Positions 14,468 to 25,844 are shown, counted from the first letter of the stretch. The stretch: 64,000 nucleotides of DNA from Piscicola geometra (GCA_943735955.1 OX030956.1:3970412-4034411); one strand, 5' to 3'. Notes: generated by a model not told the origin, from the sequence alone. Program-made: numbers and translations.

Positions 14468-16526
14468 GACCTTCATGGTGGGGTAGCCTTCCACCTTATA
14501 TTTCGTCGCCAGTTCTTTCTCAATTGTAGCGTCAACCTGGTTGCGGAAAAGTCCACAAAAATATTAATAAAAAAAGATCGTTATTATTATTATTATCATT
14601 ATCATCATCATCACCTTCATCCTCCTCATCATCATCATCATCATCCTTAACATCATTACCATCACCTTAGTGAGTGGAATGTCAAGACCCTTATCTTGCA
14701 GCTCCTTGGCGGCCTTCTCATACTCTGGCTTCAGCTTCTTGCAGTGGCCACACCTGTTGCGGTGGTTGGATGTGGTAGTTGGTGATTAGATGGATGTGTT
14801 GGCTGAATAAATGTGGGAATGGTTGTGTGAATGTGAATCAGTGGATGAATGCCAATGTGATAGGAAGCAAAGGAAGCAATCACAAAACATTACATAGTAG
14901 TATTAGCATGATGGTTTGTTTTATATTATTCTGATATGGGCATACAACTTGTTTGCGGCCACAATTTCCTATGTTACGTTATGTTATGAAAGCATCATTA
15001 AACCCTCGCCAGATAATCAATATAGACTCTAAGTTGAGACATTCTCAACGCAGCGCGATCAAATGCAAAAAAAACATCGGCAATTTTTTCAATTCGCGGT
15101 CAATTGAAGCAGAAATAGGAGATGTGTAAAAAATAATTTTAAATGTGAATTAGAATATGGTGCTAGAAAAAAAATGTAGAAAAAATGTGACAGAAACACA
15201 ATATAAAGAAGAAAAAAACTAAAACCAAAGCAACAATTGAAGAAAATACAACAGCTACAAACCACAAACTGCAAGAACAAACGACAACAGCTACAACTAT
15301 AACAGCCACAACAACTGCAACAGCTACAATCCACAATAACAACAAACCACAACAGCCAAAACAACTACAATCCACAAAAACTACAATCCACAAAAAACAA
15401 CAACCAAAACAAACCACAAACAACATCAACGAACGGCAACAGCTATAACAACCCACAACCACAACAAAAAACCCCACAACAATAAATGCAAAGCCCAACA
15501 AAGCACAAACAACAACAAACCACGGAGCGTAGAACATGACGATGGAAAGGTCATGATGCTCCACAAAGTCTGTGAAGTTCTCGGTGCTGAGGTCAAGGAC
15601 GTGCACCTTGGGTGGCTTCCAGTCGGGCGAACTGAGTTTGTCCATGAATGCCACTATGCCTGGTGGTGGTGGTGAGGAGACGGTGATGAAGTGGTGGTCA
15701 GATCGTGATGAAGTGGTGCTGATAGAGTGGTGGTGGGATGGTTGTAATGAAATGGTGGTGATGGAAAGATGGTGCTGAGATAAAGTCTTGATACCTTCTT
15801 TATCCCTGGCTCCATCGTACTCCAGCTGAGCCCCCTTTCTGAAGGCTATGAGGGTTGGGTAGCCAGACACCTCAAATCTAATGGGATAAAACGAAAAACT
15901 CAATAGATTTAAAACTCAACTGATGAATAATCTTAACTAAACTATACTGATAAATTTGATTTTAACAAAATAGGTACATCATGTAAGATTTTCAGTCCCT
16001 TACTGGGTATTTGCACTATCAAAGGCACAAACCTTTCAGCAAGCTCTTTTTCCACAGTAGCATCGACCTTGGCGAGAGCCAGGTGTGGCCTCCCCTCCAA
16101 CTCCTTGGCAGCCTTCTCATACTCTGGCAACAACTTCTGACAGTGTCCACACCTTTGGCATTATAAATATTAATAGATTTTATATAGTTACATTTTAAAA
16201 TAATTTTCATGCAAATTGTTAAATATTCAAAATATTACAATTATAATATCGGTTACCATGGAGCATAGAATTCCACAATTGAGATTTCTTTCGCTTCTAA
16301 AAAGCTATCAAAGGTATTGCTATTTAACACGAAGACTCCATTTTCTTTATCAAAACTATCTTCAGATTCATCTTCTTTTGCTTGATCTGAACAAGTTTTA
16401 AATCAGTGAATTCATTGAAGATAACGGCATAAGTTTATTTTTCAAACCTTTTTCTTCTTCAAATTCCTGGCATGCAACTAGTATAAAACATAAAATTAAA
16501 GGAAGAAAAAACAATTTTTTGTCCAT
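7951..16526 (-). CDS. PDIA4: Protein disulfide-isomerase A4 (ERp72), 18 exons
   Basis: The exons in order are 16448-16526, 16257-16386, 16033-16152, 15795-15877, 15521-15659, 14666-14753, 14471-14536, 14011-14065, 13687-13773, 12757-12831, 12410-12552, 11886-11975, 11509-11569, 10688-10810, 9665-9778, 9031-9141, 8482-8640 and 7951-8093. All phases match and give 621 aa (human PDIA4: 645). Residues 1-19 are a hydrophobic signal peptide. Three thioredoxin-fold catalytic domains (a0, a, a') carry WCGHC at about residues 70, 184 and 531, with GYPT/GFPT cis-proline loops. Two non-catalytic b domains lie between a and a'. The C-terminus is KQEL, a KDEL-type ER retrieval signal. The a0-a-b-b'-a' order identifies ERp72, an ER lumen enzyme that forms and rearranges disulfides. 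Exons 3 and 6 both begin within the active-site Trp codon, a trace of internal domain duplication. Most introns are filled with tandem repeats. Confidence 0.96.
8110..8340. repeat. (GAT)n-rich array in PDIA4 intron 17
   Basis: GAT triplets are interrupted by GGTGGAGGTCAT variants, so this is a triplet repeat evolving into a longer unit. It starts 17 bp from the last PDIA4 exon. Confidence 0.9.
8642..8790. repeat. (GT)n plus (GAT)n microsatellites in PDIA4 intron 16
   Basis: A TG-dinucleotide tract (8642-8700) directly touches the splice acceptor of exon 17 (CA-repeat in the transcript). It is followed by GAT triplets. A related CAC/CAT-rich tract occupies 8920-9028, up to the donor of exon 16. 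Confidence 0.9.
9150..9450. repeat. GTGTGGTGTGGCATGTGGTTT-type minisatellite, PDIA4 intron 15
   Basis: Imperfect copies of a roughly 32-45 bp unit built from GTGTGG, CATGTGGTTTGATG and TGTACTAGT blocks fill most of intron 15. The transcript-sense strand is CA-rich. Confidence 0.88.
9781..10425. repeat. 24-bp minisatellite, about 26 copies, PDIA4 intron 14
   Basis: Near-identical 24-bp units (TGGTTGATGTGGTTATGCTT plus TTGG), with occasional units shortened or altered, fill two thirds of intron 14 starting at the exon 15 splice acceptor. Open frames here arise because the unit length is a multiple of three; they are not coding. Confidence 0.95.
10815..11255. repeat. GAGTGATTGAGTGATGAGTG minisatellite, PDIA4 intron 13
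   Basis: Roughly 30-45 bp units of GAGGAGTGATTGAGTGATG and GTGGAGGAGG type make the + strand purine/G-rich. The array begins within 10 bp of the exon 14 acceptor. A GATGGGTGGATGGGCGG-type tail follows to about 11450. Confidence 0.9.
11988..12135. repeat. GGTGGTGGAGGGAGGAGA-type repeat, PDIA4 intron 11
   Basis: Imperfect GGTGGTGGAGG and GAGGAGA units lie directly next to the exon 12 acceptor, giving a C/T-rich tract in the transcript. Confidence 0.8.
12595..12750. repeat. (CAT)n with ATATTATAAG interruptions, PDIA4 intron 10
   Basis: CAT triplets are separated by three copies of a TTATAAGCAT interruption, giving a higher-order unit of about 50-60 bp. The tract fills most of the 204-bp intron and ends at the exon 10 donor. 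Confidence 0.9.
13066..13680. repeat. 22-bp satellite array, PDIA4 intron 9
   Basis: About 21-22 nearly perfect copies of TTACTATGAACATCATGTAC plus AA (22 bp) span 13066-13545. They are followed by a diverged sister array of the same period (CACTATTACTATAACCATCA type) to 13680. The second block ends at the exon 9 donor. Confidence 0.95.
14077..14467. repeat. (AGT)n triplet repeat making up PDIA4 intron 7
   Basis: About 130 AGT triplets, with sparse ATC-AGA and ATT-AGT-GGT interruptions, occupy practically the entire 405-bp intron. Only about a dozen bases at the 3' splice site remain unique; the other end reaches the donor. Confidence 0.96.
15185..15515. repeat. Degenerate CAACAGCTACAATCCACAA repeat, PDIA4 intron 5
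   Basis: Imperfect CAACAAC, CAGCTACAA and CAATCCACAA units fill the donor-side half of the intron. Confidence 0.7.
15661..15775. repeat. GGTGGTGATGAAGTGGTG repeat, PDIA4 intron 4
   Basis: Imperfect GGTGGT, GATGAAGTGGTG and GGAAAGATGGTG units fill the short intron between exons 4 and 5, starting directly at the exon 5 acceptor. Confidence 0.75.
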
Positions 16527-17001
16527 TTTGACAAATCCAGACAAAATTTGATTAATCCAATTTTTGAATGGGTAGCAGGTCTATGAAAAGAACAATTCGT
16601 GATAAAAATATCTTTTAAATAATTATATTATAATTATGGCAAATAAATGAGTATTAAACAGATTCTAGAAAAAGTACTTATAGCATGTTTGAAAAGGATT
16701 TATATTGATAAGGCTGTTTTTGATTGGTTTAAAGCTGGCCAATAAAAATGAGCCAAATCATCCAAGGTGGTATTTCTTATATTATTAACACAATATGTAT
16801 GTAAAAACATTGATATTGAAAGTAAAAATTTGAGAAAAAAAATAAAAACACATCAAAAAATACCAATACAGAATAAACGAAAAAAAAATTGTCAATGACA
16901 GTGATAAAGAAACAAGGCTAGTAGATTCAAGTGACAGATAAAATATCAGACTAAATAAAATATTTGTAAAATTTAAAAAGGAAAGGAACATGTAAAATAA
17001 G
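16527..17001. other. Intergenic spacer, MATE 3' end to PDIA4 start
   Basis: About 475 bp separate the MATE stop codon from the PDIA4 ATG on the same strand. It must hold the MATE 3' UTR and the PDIA4 promoter. A - strand CCAAT (ATTGG near 16717) and an oppositely oriented CCAAT near 16738 are visible. No complete ER-stress element (CCAAT-N9-CCACG) was found, and no clear AATAAA for MATE. Confidence 0.4.
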
Positions 17002-20000
17002 TTAGTGCACTTGTAAAAACGGTGATTTGTATTTCAATTGAATATTTTCGTGTAAAAACAAAGGCATTAATGTTTCATTACAAAAAGGCACTGTACTATT
17101 ATCGTAAGAATCAATATTTATAACACCAAAATGGCTTTCTGGCAATAGTTCAAAAAAGGGTTGCGTGGATGGAAGCGTGGTTATAGGAGCAGGTGGAAGA
17201 GGAGATGAAGAATTAAAAAGCTCTGAAGCTTTGCATTCTACTCTATTAGTAGGCAAGAATATACGCAAGCAGACGCCTAGAACAAAGATGGCGATGAACA
17301 AAAGAAAAATCGGTAATCTTCGAAGGAGTAATTTGGCAAGCGAATCTTCTTGCAAGATGAGTTCTTCGTCTTCTTGGTTGTTGTCTGCGCCTGTAAGATC
17401 GTTTGTGTCTGGATCGAGAAGACCTCGAGAAAAGAAATGGGAGTGACTTGATAATATGAGAAAGATAATATAAAACAAATTAATTAATCAATTAAAACAA
17501 TACAAGTTTTATAAACTCAAAAATTAAAAAGTATATGAAGTTTTATAGCGCATAATCAACTTCAAAAAAAACTTCTTCTATCTTACTTTCATGTTCAGTA
17601 GGTTCCCTGTCAAATATATCTTCCTGAGAGGTCCTTCTGTCAGTGTGAATGTCTGTCCTGGTGTCTGCTGGTCTCTGTGAGACGCCAGCTCTGATTTGAG
17701 CCTGTGTCGAAGCATTCGATAGGGAGTGTTGATGACTGATTAATTATAATTAACTAAATAATTAATTGCAATGGCGATTGTGTAATGGTTAAGACGCCAA
17801 ATCGTTTCTCTAAGCCTCGTGAGAGGAGAAGAGAACAATGAAACCGCCTTGTGAAACAAACAACCCCAAGAAAATAACCTGCGAGGCATTCCATTCCATT
17901 ATAATCACATCTATTCGCACAACACTTTTAAAAACCTGGTCTGTCTCAGCTGGCCAATTCATCCGAGCCACAAAAGCCACCAGACACACGTTCTGTACCG
18001 CTAGACCCAGTATGTATCCCCACCAGAGACCTGGGGTGGTAGTGGTGGTGGTGGGGGTGATGATAATAGTGGTTTTGGTGGTAGTGGTGATGATGGTGGT
18101 GGTGGGGGTGATGATGGTGGTGGAGGGATTGGTTAGATGTGGTTGCTTCAAAGTTGAAGAAGGGATAAAAGGGTTATTTGAAGTTGCAGTTTTTTTTGCG
18201 TAGTAATGAGATCGGTTGTATTTTGGGAATTTATAATTTAAAAAAACTTTTTTTTTAAATTAAAAATTATTAATTTTTGGTCTCATTCGGACATAATTTT
18301 TTTAAAATTTCAAATGTTAATTAATTATTAGTGTTGTAATAAATAAAAAATTTTTCACCTATTTCTAAAAAAAGTAAAGAAAATTAATTAAGTAAAGTAA
18401 CTGACAATAACTACTCCACCAGACGCAAAAGCAACACCAGCTACAACACCACACCAGCAACAACACCACACCAGACACACCAACAACACCAGCAACAACA
18501 CCACACAAGACACACCAACACCACACCAGCAACAACACCACACCAGCAACAACACCACACCAGACACACCAACACCACACCAGCAACAACACCTGAGAGC
18601 TTGAGGTAGGTGACAAACATGAGAGGAACTCCGACAGGGAGGGCAAAGAGGTAGAAGCTGATGAAGATGATCACAGCTCCCAGTGACTGTCTGCCCGTAC
18701 CTCTAACTATGCTTATGCCCACGCACTGTGGTGAAAAGAGAAAATAAACTGCAATAAAAGAAGTTCAAAATGTAATTAACTAGTTAATTATGTAATTGGT
18801 TGATAGATAAATCGCTTAATTTGTTAATGAGCTCATTAGACACATACTCCGAAGCCTTCGAGCAGCAGGAAAATAGCCACCAGAGGGAGAATGCTGCCAG
18901 TGTATGAAACCAACTCCCTGCACGTTAATGGAAGTTTTGAAAAAGTTAAATTAATTAATTTAATAATCCAATAGTAGATTTTAACTGTTCTAAATCTAGT
19001 TTTTTTATATAATAAAATGAAAGATGATAGTTACATTTTCAGTTATCTAAAAACACTATGTATAAGGCGCGTGGAAGTTGGATAAGAAATATTTCAATTA
19101 ATCAGCTTTCAAAAGACGTTAGTTCTCACGCATGAAAGTACTCTATAGAACTGTCAAGCTTACTTAATTATGGACTAATTAACGTGTTATAACATCCTTT
19201 AACATTCGGATTTAACAGCCTAATTGATAACAAGGCACTTGTGTCAAGGTATTTAGTACTTTAATTATTTAAAGTATTTCAATACAATGAAGACTTCACA
19301 GTGAACTCACTCGTTAGTGGTGAATGCCATGGGAATGAAGAAGCGAAGGAGGTAGCATGCCAGAGCCATCAGCACTGAGACGAAGCCTGTTTGTGAGAGG
19401 AGTGCCAATGTAGTGGTGGAGGTGTTGAGAGTAGTAGTGGTGAAAAGGTAGGATATTTTGATGGTTCTTGTGTTATATAAAAATAAGAAGAAAAAAAAAA
19501 TATATATGAAAGGATTAAACAATTTTTTCATAATTGAGAATAAATGAAATTTTTTTTTAATAATGATGAAAATGAATCATTAATGGAATGCCACCGGTGA
19601 CGATGAATGCAACTCTACAAGTGGTGACGGCTCCTGAGGGCAGCCTTCCTCCCAAGTACTGTCCTGAAAATAGAAATAATAAAATGTAATTTAAATAGAT
19701 GTTAGGATTAAAATGCTAAAAATAATTTAGTTATTATAATATTTTATAAGTGATTTATAATTCTGAAAGGCAACCAATGCGGGCAGAGCAAGCACTTCCA
19801 ATGCCTAGAGGGATCTACAAAGATTGAAGAGTGATTACACTAATAATTAATTATAATTATTAATAATTATTAATAATAATTAGTTACTAAAGTATAAAAA
19901 TGGGTCTAATTAAAAACTAATTGTTTAAATATAAAATTTTAGCTAAAAATAAAGTGATAAAAAGTCGTCAAAATCTTCACTCACAATCCAAGCGAATCCT

Positions 20001-23000
20001 TCCACCTGGAAACATATGGAATAGGCGCTTATGTCGGCCTCGCTGAGCAGACCAGCTAAGAAAGTACCCACCTGGTATGTATGATTTGGTAAAGGTTTTG
20101 TACATATTATGAAAGAATTGATTCAATTGGTACAATTACAGATTGAATAACGATTGTACAATTGAATAACGAATTTTCAAAAAATCCGTGTTGTTTAAAT
20201 GATGGATAAATATTTATCCATAATCCGATGAATTTTGATATGAAATAACGATAAAAACAAGGTTTCAAGAGTTCAATTGTTATTTTGAATACAAAATATT
20301 AATCCATAAATACATATAATCCATAAAATTGTAATTTAACTACTAAATTAATGGAACTCTTACTTCGGTGCAGAACCAAAAGATGAAGGTCATGAATATG
20401 GATGAGGCAGCCACTCTGCCAAATTCTCCCCAATCCTTCAGACATTCTCTGCTCCAGCCTGCAAAAGTGTGGATTTATGGATGGGTAGATGAGTTGATGA
20501 TGAATGGGTAGGTGAGATGATGGTTGGGTGGATGAGTTTATGGATGGATGAATGAGTTGATGAATGGGGGGATGAGATGATGGATGGATGGGTGAGATGA
20601 GATGATGAATGGGTGGATGAATTGATGGATGGGTGGATGAGATGATGGATGGGTGGATGAGTTGATGGATGGGTGGATGAGTTGATGGATGGGTGGATGA
20701 ATTGATGGATGGGTGGATGAGATGATGGATGGGTGGATGAGATGATGGATGGGTAGATGAGTTGATGGATGGGTGGATGAGTTGATGGATGGGTGGATGA
20801 GATGATGGATGGGTGGATGAGATGATGGATGGGTGGATGAGATGATGGATGGGTGGATGAGATGATGGATGGGTGGATGAGTTGATGGATGGGTGGATGA
20901 GTTGATGGATGGATGTGTAGATGTGTGGCTGGTTAGATGATCGGATGGGTGAGTGCGATCGACTTTTTATCTCATAAATTAAACTTTAAAAGAGATTTAT
21001 TTTAAAAAACTCATTTATCTGACCACCCATTAACTCGTTCATTCACTTACCCAGCCACCCACCTATCTATCTATCCATTCATTCAACCACCCACCACTCA
21101 CCCAGCCACTCACCCACCTATCTATCTATCCACCCATCCAACCACCCACCACTCACCCAGCCACCCACCTATCCACCCATCCAACTCACCAGGCCACGTG
21201 ACTTTATAGATGCCACTGAAGTAGAGATAAGAGATGAGGAGGAGGAAGACGAGGAAGTAGGTGAGCGCTAATGCCACTGCTGAGCCTCTGTGGAGGAGAA
21301 TTGGATGGATGGGTGGTGGTGGTTGGATGAATGGATGGATGAATGGGTAAATGTATGAATGAATGGGTAAATTGATGAATGAATGGGTTATTCGATGAAT
21401 GGTTGAACGGGTGAATATTTGAATGAGTGAATGAATGAATGAATAGATGAGTGAATGAATGAATGAATAGATGAGTGAATGAATGAATGAATAGATGAGT
21501 GAACAAATTGATAAAATAGTGGGTAGATGGATTGTTTAATGATTAAGAGGATAAATAAAGTAATGGTCAAATGATACACTTTATAATTTATAAGAAAAAT
21601 GTCCAATATAATAAATTGCTTTCTATTAACATTAAACAAAAAAAACCATGACCTAATTCCACTTTTGGCCTGATAGATGAGAATGTAGTGGAGAATGGCG
21701 TTGATGCCGCAGCTAGCCATACAGATAAGCAAGTTTGGGATGACGCTATTCTAAGGGATGGATGGATGGGTGAGTGGATTGATCGATAGATAGATGGATG
21801 GATGGGTGAGATAAATAGATAAAAGAGAGAATGGGTTAAGGAATTTATGGATGGATAGAGAAATGAGTAGATAGATAAATGAATAATTAAGTAAATAAAT
21901 TTGATTAGATACAAATTGATAGATACAATTTGAAGAATAAAAATAAAATAATTTAAGTTACCTGAATAAACCTAACCCTAAAAAGATTTTTTGAGACTAT
22001 ATTTGAAGCTAATATAGCGGATAATATACCCATCGCATGCCCGTATTTTTAGATAGAACGGAAAGCGAGAGTTTAGAAGCGCCTGTAATTCTTTAGTAAA
22101 TTGGCCTGTTTGCCTCGTAAACGGTAGTCGTGGAAATGGTTTGCAATTATTAAGCTGTTTGGTGTCATGAAATAGGATTTCGGCAAAAATAGGAGGATCT
22201 TTGAGATGTTTTTAAGAATTAAAAAAATTAATAACAATTGTAATGTTTTTTCCGTGTGAAATATCTGTTACTTTACCAAAATTATGTATTCTAATTTGAT
22301 AAAAACGGATAAAAATCGTTTGCAAATTATTGATGAAATGGGAATAATGTTTTGATTAATGAACTCACTTGACAAAGCAGATACCTCATCAGGGTGAATA
22401 TCCAGCAATAAGCCTACGAGCATTGAAGGGAGAAAGAAAATAAGTTTTTCCATTAATACATTCAAAAATGGCTTTAAAAATATACTTTTGAAAATTGAAA
22501 ATGATCAAAAATAAGTTTAAAAAATTAAATTAAAAGGTTAATGAAAATATCGATGTAAGAAAACTATTCAGGGTAATTTTAAATAAAGTTGAAACATCCA
22601 TAAATATCATAAAGCACAGACCAAAGCTCCTGGCATGAAGTAATCAATATACTCTTGGGCCATTCTGTTGATTATGTAATGCATGTACAATTATCGTACA
22701 ATTAAGGCACAGTTATCTTAACATTAATGCACATGTAATGTACAATTAATGAACAGTCCATGTACAATTAATGCACTTTTTCATGCTAATGATGATGTCA
22801 AAAAAAGCCCATGCCTGCCTATATGCAATTCATCGAAAAATAATTAGTTATAACTATAATGTAAAATATAATTAGTTTGAAAGTTGGCATTCAAATCACT
22901 AGACAAAAAAATGTAAAAATTACTTTTTTCTATTAATTAAAAGATTATTTGATATATTTACTCGCATGAAACCTGGAGACAACGGGTTCTTGTCGGATGA

Positions 23001-24732
23001 GGAGAAGAATTTGTTCAGTGTTCATGAGGATCGACCAAATCAGAAGGGTGCAGAAGACTCCGAAGATGAGGCCTGGAGTGGAAAATAAGAGAAGGAGCGA
23101 GTAAAGATGGTGATACGTTAGATATCGTAAAAGAGGATAGTGAATGTCTATTCGATGCTGATGATTGATGCGGTGAGGGTCCAGAAAAAGGATAAAATAA
23201 ATAAATAAAACTACAAATACGGGTAGCAAGAAATACTGCACTTTTTTCTAGTTCAAGTTTTTTATACCTATTATGCACCACCCTACTTTTCTTCTACACT
23301 TGACTTTTTCGAACATACAACACACCACCTTCAGATATTTTTTTTCCACAACCAAAATTATACAACCAATCAAAATTATTTTTATTTCTATTACTATTTT
23401 GTGTTATTATTATCATTCACTCAACAGGATCGATAGAATAAAGGGTATTTACACAGGCTAGAAAAATATTTGGAAAATAAATATTCCATTTAAATTTACC
23501 TTATTCAAAAAATTTCAAATTGACAAATTATAATAACAAGATTTTATAAATTTAGCACTAAAACATATAAATACCTTTTTGCAAGTAAATGCCAGTCTTT
23601 TTCTTGTTCGAGCTTCCAAACGTCTTTGAATTAGAATGGAATTAATTAAAACACAAATTATCTATTTTTTTCTCTGAACGTAAATGGAGTTTTATGTATA
23701 GTTGTATTAGTTATACTCTCCCTAAGTAGTTCAGCAACTTATTGAAAATGAATAATTACAGCTTTTATTGTAAAAAGGTAAAATTAAAACGGAGCTGAAA
23801 AATATTTTAAAGTAAAAAAAAAAAGAATAGTTATAAGACTCGAAAAAATTTGGTATTTCACTAGTTAAAACAAAATATTTTCATCATCACGCCATGCCGA
23901 CACGCACTTGAGAGAAGAATGTGTCGCCTCCGAACGCAAGTCCTCTGCCGATGCTGATGCACGAGATGTAGATCATCTGGTTACGGAAGTGTGTGGTGTT
24001 AGAGTTCGATGATAGATTAATTTAATCTTCAAGCTTCAACTTATTCAAAAAGGTTTTTCAGATAACTTCACAAAATCAATTGTACCATCAACTTATGTGG
24101 TATGACTGAGATTAATATTGTTTATTGTTTCTCAACATCGTTCTTTTATCTCCATCTTTTTTCTCATCATCAAAATTATCGCCAACTATATTATCATTAT
24201 CAGCATCATTATGACCCTCATCATCATCATGACCCACCGACAAGGCCAGGGCAACTGAGGCTAGCTCGTTTTTTCCCAAATGACCACAGAACATGAGAGA
24301 GACAGGCTGGATGAAGTAGTGGAAGAGAATCGACAGCGACTGTGGGTTCAAGGAGTTGTTTCAACAATTCACTCATTAACTATGGATTACATATTGATTA
24401 ACTCTTTATTAACTTTTAGTTTAACATTTTAAACCATTGATTAACCATTCATGTGTGCACATATCTCACAAATCATTTACGAATTCAATAATTCATCAAC
24501 TAAATCATTGATCCACTTTTTTTATATTTGTTTAATTAAGCACCCACTCATATATTTATGAAAAATCTTTTTTCCGATTTCTTCCCAAACATACAAAGAT
24601 CTATTTTTGAATGTTTTCCCAAACACACAAAGATCTCCTCACAGTGGGCCAGGCCAGCTTGAAGATGCCTTTGAGTTCGAACCAGAAGCCCACCGGGAAG
24701 AATGTCCCGTCTCTCACCACTACGTCCTCCAT
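17002..24732 (-). CDS. SLC47A: MATE transporter, SLC47 family, 19 exons
   Basis: The exons in order are 24643-24732, 24238-24339, 23908-23976, 23575-23623, 22973-23072, 22622-22664, 22369-22413, 21653-21750, 21190-21287, 20364-20458, 19985-20071, 19775-19814, 19595-19663, 19311-19386, 18848-18917, 18593-18725, 17936-18030, 17587-17701 and 17002-17423. Every phase agrees, giving 631 aa. MATE landmarks include LMFCGHLGKNELASVALALS in the first helices, GRGLAFGGDTFFSQTFGSSN, and VRGTGRQSLGAV in the second half. The family exchanges organic cations and toxins for protons at the plasma membrane. A last hydrophobic helix follows a charged loop, as in animal MATEs with 13 membrane segments. The C-terminal tail after it (about 70 residues) has three N-X-S/T sequons and two Cys, fitting an extracellular tail. 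Glu at 263 and 374 are kept; the positions equivalent to human MATE1 E273 and E300 are Phe258 and Gln285. Confidence 0.95.
17760..17830 (+). repeat. Possible tRNA-related fragment in MATE intron 17
   Basis: TGGCGATTGTGTAATGGTTA followed by AGACGCC looks like a D-arm/A-box of a tRNA. No convincing B box or acceptor stem is found nearby, so this is at most a degenerate remnant. Confidence 0.25.
18031..18125. repeat. GGTGGTGATGATGG tract in MATE intron 16
   Basis: GGT/GAT-rich low-complexity sequence begins at the exon 17 acceptor and forms its C-rich tract in the transcript. Confidence 0.7.
18423..18592 (-). repeat. GTGTTGTTGCTGGTGTGGTG minisatellite at the MATE exon 16 donor
   Basis: In transcript sense, imperfect units of GGTGTTGTTGCTGGT and GTGTGTCTGGTGTG begin right at the GT of the exon 16 donor. 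The same array, longer, lies in the inverted duplicate at 33610-33990. Confidence 0.9.
20465..20935. repeat. 20-bp minisatellite, about 22 copies, MATE intron 9
   Basis: Units of GATGGATGGGTGGATGAGTT (or AGATG variants) run in a regular 20-bp array starting beside the exon 10 acceptor. Confidence 0.93.
21040..21185. repeat. CCACCCACCTATCTATCCA-rich tract, MATE intron 9
   Basis: Imperfect CCACCCA, CTATCTATC and CACTCACCCAGC units lie up to the exon 9 donor. It is the strand-reversed type of the neighbouring GATGGATGGG array, so the two could pair as a long foldback in the transcript. Confidence 0.75.
21295..21510. repeat. GAATGAATGAATAGATGAGT repeat, MATE intron 8
   Basis: 20-24 bp imperfect units of GAATGAAT, GGGTAAAT and AGATGAGT fill the half of the intron next to exon 9. 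Confidence 0.85.
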
Positions 24733-25597
24733 TCTTCGCAGTAGTAGGGCAGAGTGTAATTGTAAATTTAATTAAATCAGTTTAATTCCCAAGTTATTGA
24801 TATGATTTTTGTTTTAATAAGCCAGTTAATCTATATTTTCCAACTCTGCCAGACAAGCTTTAGTATCTTTATTATTAATTAATTAATAACGGTTAAACCG
24901 TTGCAACTGTGAAGCGTTAATGGTGTTAATTTCTTATTCTTTTAAGACCTCACACTTAACTAGTCAATATAGATTTTTCAAAAGCTTTGAATATTAATAT
25001 ATAAAACTGTTGGTGTAAGTAATGCGGGTTTTTTGAGTTTTTGAACTATTAAGTTCTCAGAAAGAATCTTATTGTTAATATTACAAATAGTCTTTGTCAA
25101 TTATCGTAATTACACGCAGACGATTGTAAAGTTTCAGAAAACGTTCAAAAGTTGCTGAATAGACTTTCAGACGCATTAGAATGATTGAATCACTTGTTTT
25201 GAGTTATTATCGTGTGACTCTTAAAACGTCCTCGTCTCTGAACTTGCATTCAACTTCAAGTCCACTTCAAAACACTCTCAGCAAAGGGAATTCACCAAGT
25301 TGCAATACAAATTTTAAACTTTGTAATTTTAAATTTAATAATAATTTAATTAGAACCTAATTGGTAATTTAATGGAGGTTTAACTGTATTAAATCTGAAG
25401 CTAAGAGAGATTGATTGATACTTTTACATTAAATTCTACTCAAAGTTCAAACGTTTTTCGATGCTTTCACTATAGTCTTCCAGTACACCTCAACCTCGTC
25501 ATAGTCCTACAACAATAACAAACTCTTTGCTCCCATTCTTTTATATATTTTTAGACCCTTTATACTTATTGCATTCTTTATCCGTTATACAGTGAAG

Positions 25598-25695
25598 GTG
25601 CGTTTGTGTTTGCATGTGTTTGTGTTTGTAAGTGTGTTTGTGTTTGCATGTGTTTGTGTTTGTAAGTTTGTTTGTGTTTGCATGTGTGTGCATCT
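25598..25695. repeat. TGTGTTTGTGTTTGCATG minisatellite
   Basis: Four to five alternating copies of GTGTTTGTGTTTGCATGT and GTGTTTGTGTTTGTAAGT. Confidence 0.85.
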
Positions 25696-25844
25696 TTTAA
25701 GAGAGTTGATAGAATAATTTCAAATTGTAAAAAAATAATTAAGACTCATGTGTTCCGTGGATGATCACACAACACCAACTACTATCAAGAATTTCCGATA
25801 GTGGCATGAAAAAAAATAAAGCCAAAAACGCCCCAAAACAAACA

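Noticed and set aside
14034..14529. Poly-Ser, poly-Val or poly-Leu proteins
   Set aside because: These are frames of the (AGT)n intron; flanking exons splice across it in frame.
16527..17001. ER stress response element upstream of PDIA4
   Set aside because: CCAAT motifs are present, but no CCACG at the required 9-bp spacing was found.
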